Under the pieces are notes generated by a model. The model made no database searches, was not told where the DNA came from, and was given only the letters and a program-made list of their open reading frames with translations. The position numbers and the translations under genes are program-made. Shown here piece by piece: positions 7,086-8,231 of a stretch of DNA of 8,231 nucleotides; position 1 is the stretch's first letter, and each line of letters opens with the position of its first letter. Origin of the DNA: Rhodoluna sp. (GTDB taxonomy: Bacteria; Actinomycetota; Actinomycetes; Actinomycetales; Microbacteriaceae); the NCBI GenBank assembly GCA_016462375.1, contig JAEMTJ010000015.1, positions 11,770 to 20,000 of the forward strand. The letters run 5' to 3'.

Positions 7086-7349
7086 ATGAAAACCTTTGAA
7101 CAACTGTTTCTCGAGATATCGGGTAAGGCTTCCGCCGATCCAGCGTCATCAAATACGGCGGGGTTGCTATCCGAAGGCGTCCACGCCATTGGCAAAAAAG
7201 TCGTTGAAGAAGCTGCTGAAGTTTGGATGGCAGCCGAATACCAGAGCAAGGACCAACTTTGCTTAGAGATTAGCCAACTTATCTACCACCTGCAGGTTTT
7301 GATGGTAGCGAAAGAGATCTCAATTAGCGATTTGGAAGCGAAGTACTAA
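7086..7349 (+). CDS. hisE: Phosphoribosyl-ATP pyrophosphohydrolase
   Basis: Catalyses the second step of histidine synthesis, hydrolysing phosphoribosyl-ATP to phosphoribosyl-AMP and pyrophosphate. The 87-residue product is a stand-alone HisE, not fused to HisI, as is usual in actinobacteria. It is a small all-alpha protein of the MazG-like fold. The metal-binding signature is seen in GVHAIGKKVVEEAAEVWMAA (31-50, with Glu41, Glu42 and Glu45) and in LEISQLIYHLQVLMVAK (60-76). The second helix has Gln in EISQ where many bacteria have Asp (EAAD/EISD); I recall this as normal for actinobacterial HisE. The start is the ATG directly after the probable promoter and gives the typical MKTFEQLF N-terminus. 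Its stop codon abuts the hisG start, so the two are surely translated together. Confidence 0.95.
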   Translation: MKTFEQLFLEISGKASADPASSNTAGLLSEGVHAIGKKVVEEAAEVWMAAEYQSKDQLCLEISQLIYHLQVLMVAKEISISDLEAKY

Positions 7350-8198
7350 ATGACTGAATTATTGAAGGTAGCCGTCCCAAACAAGGGGATTCTGAGCGAA
7401 TACGCAACACAGATGCTTGAAGAGGCTGGTTATGCAGTTCGCAAGGACACAAAAACGCTCCGAGTATTGGACTCCGTAAACGGTATCGAGTTTTTCTATT
7501 TGCGACCAAGAGACATCGCCACATATGTTGGCACAGGGGCACTTGATCTGGGTTTAACTGGTTTAGATCTACTTGCAGACAGCAGGTCTGATGCAGTTAG
7601 AGTAGCAGACCTAAACTTTGGTAAATCAACTTTTAGATTCGCTGGCGAACCAGGTCGATTCTCTCAGCTTGCAGATATATCTGGTAAGCGGGTTGCAACA
7701 GCTTACCCAGACTTACTTCAAGATTTTCTAATCGCCAATGGAGTTACTGCTGCAATCGTAAAACTAGATGGCGCGGTTGAAACAGCAGTGAGCTTGGGTG
7801 TTGCGGACTTGGTAGCCGATGTTGTTTCCAGTGGAAATACTTTGCGTCAAGCTGGATTAGAAATTTTTGGTCCTGTTATTTTGGAATCATCTGCTTACCT
7901 AATCGCTAATTCGAGTTCGCTATCTAAAGCCACGACATTGCTAAGAAGACTCAACGGGGTTCTGGTGGCGCGCGAATTTGTTATTTTTGACTACGACTGC
8001 CCGGCCTCACTTGTCGAGCAGGCATCAAACATAACTCCAGGCATAGAATCGCCAACTATTTCGCCAACTAAGGATGCTGAGTGGGTTGCAGTGCGCGCGC
8101 TGGTCAGACGAGAACTAACAAACGAAAAAATGGATGAGCTTTACGATTTAGGTGCTAGAGCAATCCTGGTATCCGCAATTCACGCAGCCAGGATCTAA
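7350..8198 (+). CDS. hisG: ATP phosphoribosyltransferase, long form
   Basis: First and committed enzyme of histidine synthesis: joins PRPP and ATP to form phosphoribosyl-ATP. The 282-residue length and a C-terminal regulatory domain (about 205-282, ending NEKMDELYDLGARAILVSAIHAARI) mark the long form, which acts without HisZ and is classically inhibited by histidine through this domain. Recognisable parts are VAVPNKGILSEYATQMLEEAGY (7-28), YLRPRDIATYVGTGALDLGLTGLDLL (50-75), and the PRPP-binding stretch LDGAVETAVSLGVADLVADVVSSGNTL (139-165). GGAAG-like GGAAG bases at 7334-7338 provide a modest ribosome binding site, 11 bases before the ATG. There is no gap between the hisE stop and this start, so the enzyme making phosphoribosyl-ATP and the one hydrolysing it are coupled. 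hisF starts 2 bases after its stop. Confidence 0.96.
   Translation: MTELLKVAVPNKGILSEYATQMLEEAGYAVRKDTKTLRVLDSVNGIEFFYLRPRDIATYVGTGALDLGLTGLDLLADSRSDAVRVADLNFGKSTFRFAGEPGRFSQLADISGKRVATAYPDLLQDFLIANGVTAAIVKLDGAVETAVSLGVADLVADVVSSGNTLRQAGLEIFGPVILESSAYLIANSSSLSKATTLLRRLNGVLVAREFVIFDYDCPASLVEQASNITPGIESPTISPTKDAEWVAVRALVRRELTNEKMDELYDLGARAILVSAIHAARI
8190..8193 (+). promoter_or_regulatory. Ribosome binding site of hisF within the hisG end
   Basis: AGGA inside the last codons of hisG lies 7 bases before the TTG at 8201. Its spacing supports TTG as the hisF start. Confidence 0.55.
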
Positions 8199-8200
8199 TT

Positions 8201-8231
8201 TTGACACTAGCCATCAGAATCATTCCTTGTC
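8201..8231 (+). CDS. hisF: Imidazole glycerol phosphate synthase cyclase subunit, 5' end only
   Basis: Only the first ten codons lie in the window, read from a TTG start as (M)TLAIRIIPC. This matches the conserved HisF opening, usually LAVRVIPCLDV in actinobacteria, and hisF commonly follows hisG in Microbacteriaceae. HisF with HisH makes imidazole glycerol phosphate and AICAR from PRFAR. The start is supported by AGGA 7 bases upstream and by the 2-base distance from the hisG stop, which suggests coupling. Identity rests on a very short segment plus context; the body of the protein is outside the window. Confidence 0.8.
   Translation, partial: MTLAIRIIPC

Noticed and set aside
8201..8206. 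TTGACA as a -35 promoter element
   Set aside because: No -10 hexamer is found at 16-18 bases in the remaining sequence, and the TTG is better explained as the hisF start codon.

Overview
This window is a compact stretch of core housekeeping genes from an actinobacterium, all on the + strand. The evidence is: a PriA protein without helicase motifs, a CoaBC whose decarboxylase half carries PAMHTEMW and LTGDDTG-type motifs, a HisE with the EISQLIYHLQVLM motif, and the order coaBC-metK-priA-fmt-rsmB-rpe-hisE-hisG-hisF. From memory this order matches Microbacteriaceae. Base composition looks moderate to low in GC for an actinobacterium (judged by eye, not computed), which would suit the small-genome freshwater or marine Microbacteriaceae such as the Luna/Rhodoluna/Aquiluna type. 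That placement is inference.

Layout: 1-951 is the 3' part of coaBC, open at the left edge. After a 57-base gap comes metK (1009-2202), then priA 2 bases later (2205-4055). fmt follows 18 bases on (4074-5009) and overlaps rsmB by 4 bases (5006-6364). rpe (6389-7057) and hisE (7086-7349) each follow a short gap of 24-28 bases that holds a -10-like hexamer close to the start codon. hisG (7350-8198) abuts hisE, and hisF begins 2 bases after hisG with a TTG codon and runs off the right edge. No gap exceeds 60 bases, so there is no gene-free stretch to describe.

Functionally, coaBC makes 4'-phosphopantetheine for coenzyme A and metK makes S-adenosylmethionine. priA belongs to replication restart. 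fmt formylates initiator Met-tRNA, and rsmB uses S-adenosylmethionine to methylate 16S rRNA. rpe interconverts ribulose and xylulose 5-phosphate in the pentose phosphate pathway, which also supplies the PRPP precursor ribose 5-phosphate. hisG, hisE and hisF carry out the first, second and a later step of histidine synthesis from PRPP and ATP. Tight spacing suggests one or two polycistronic units, with likely internal promoters before metK, rpe and hisE.

I found no mobile element, CRISPR array, RNA gene, phage or defence gene, and no sign of a new biological system. The most noteworthy item is a perfect 8-base inverted repeat (7055-7062 / 7078-7085) that runs from the rpe stop codon across the presumed hisE -10 element to the base before the hisE start codon. 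It is a candidate operator for the histidine genes.
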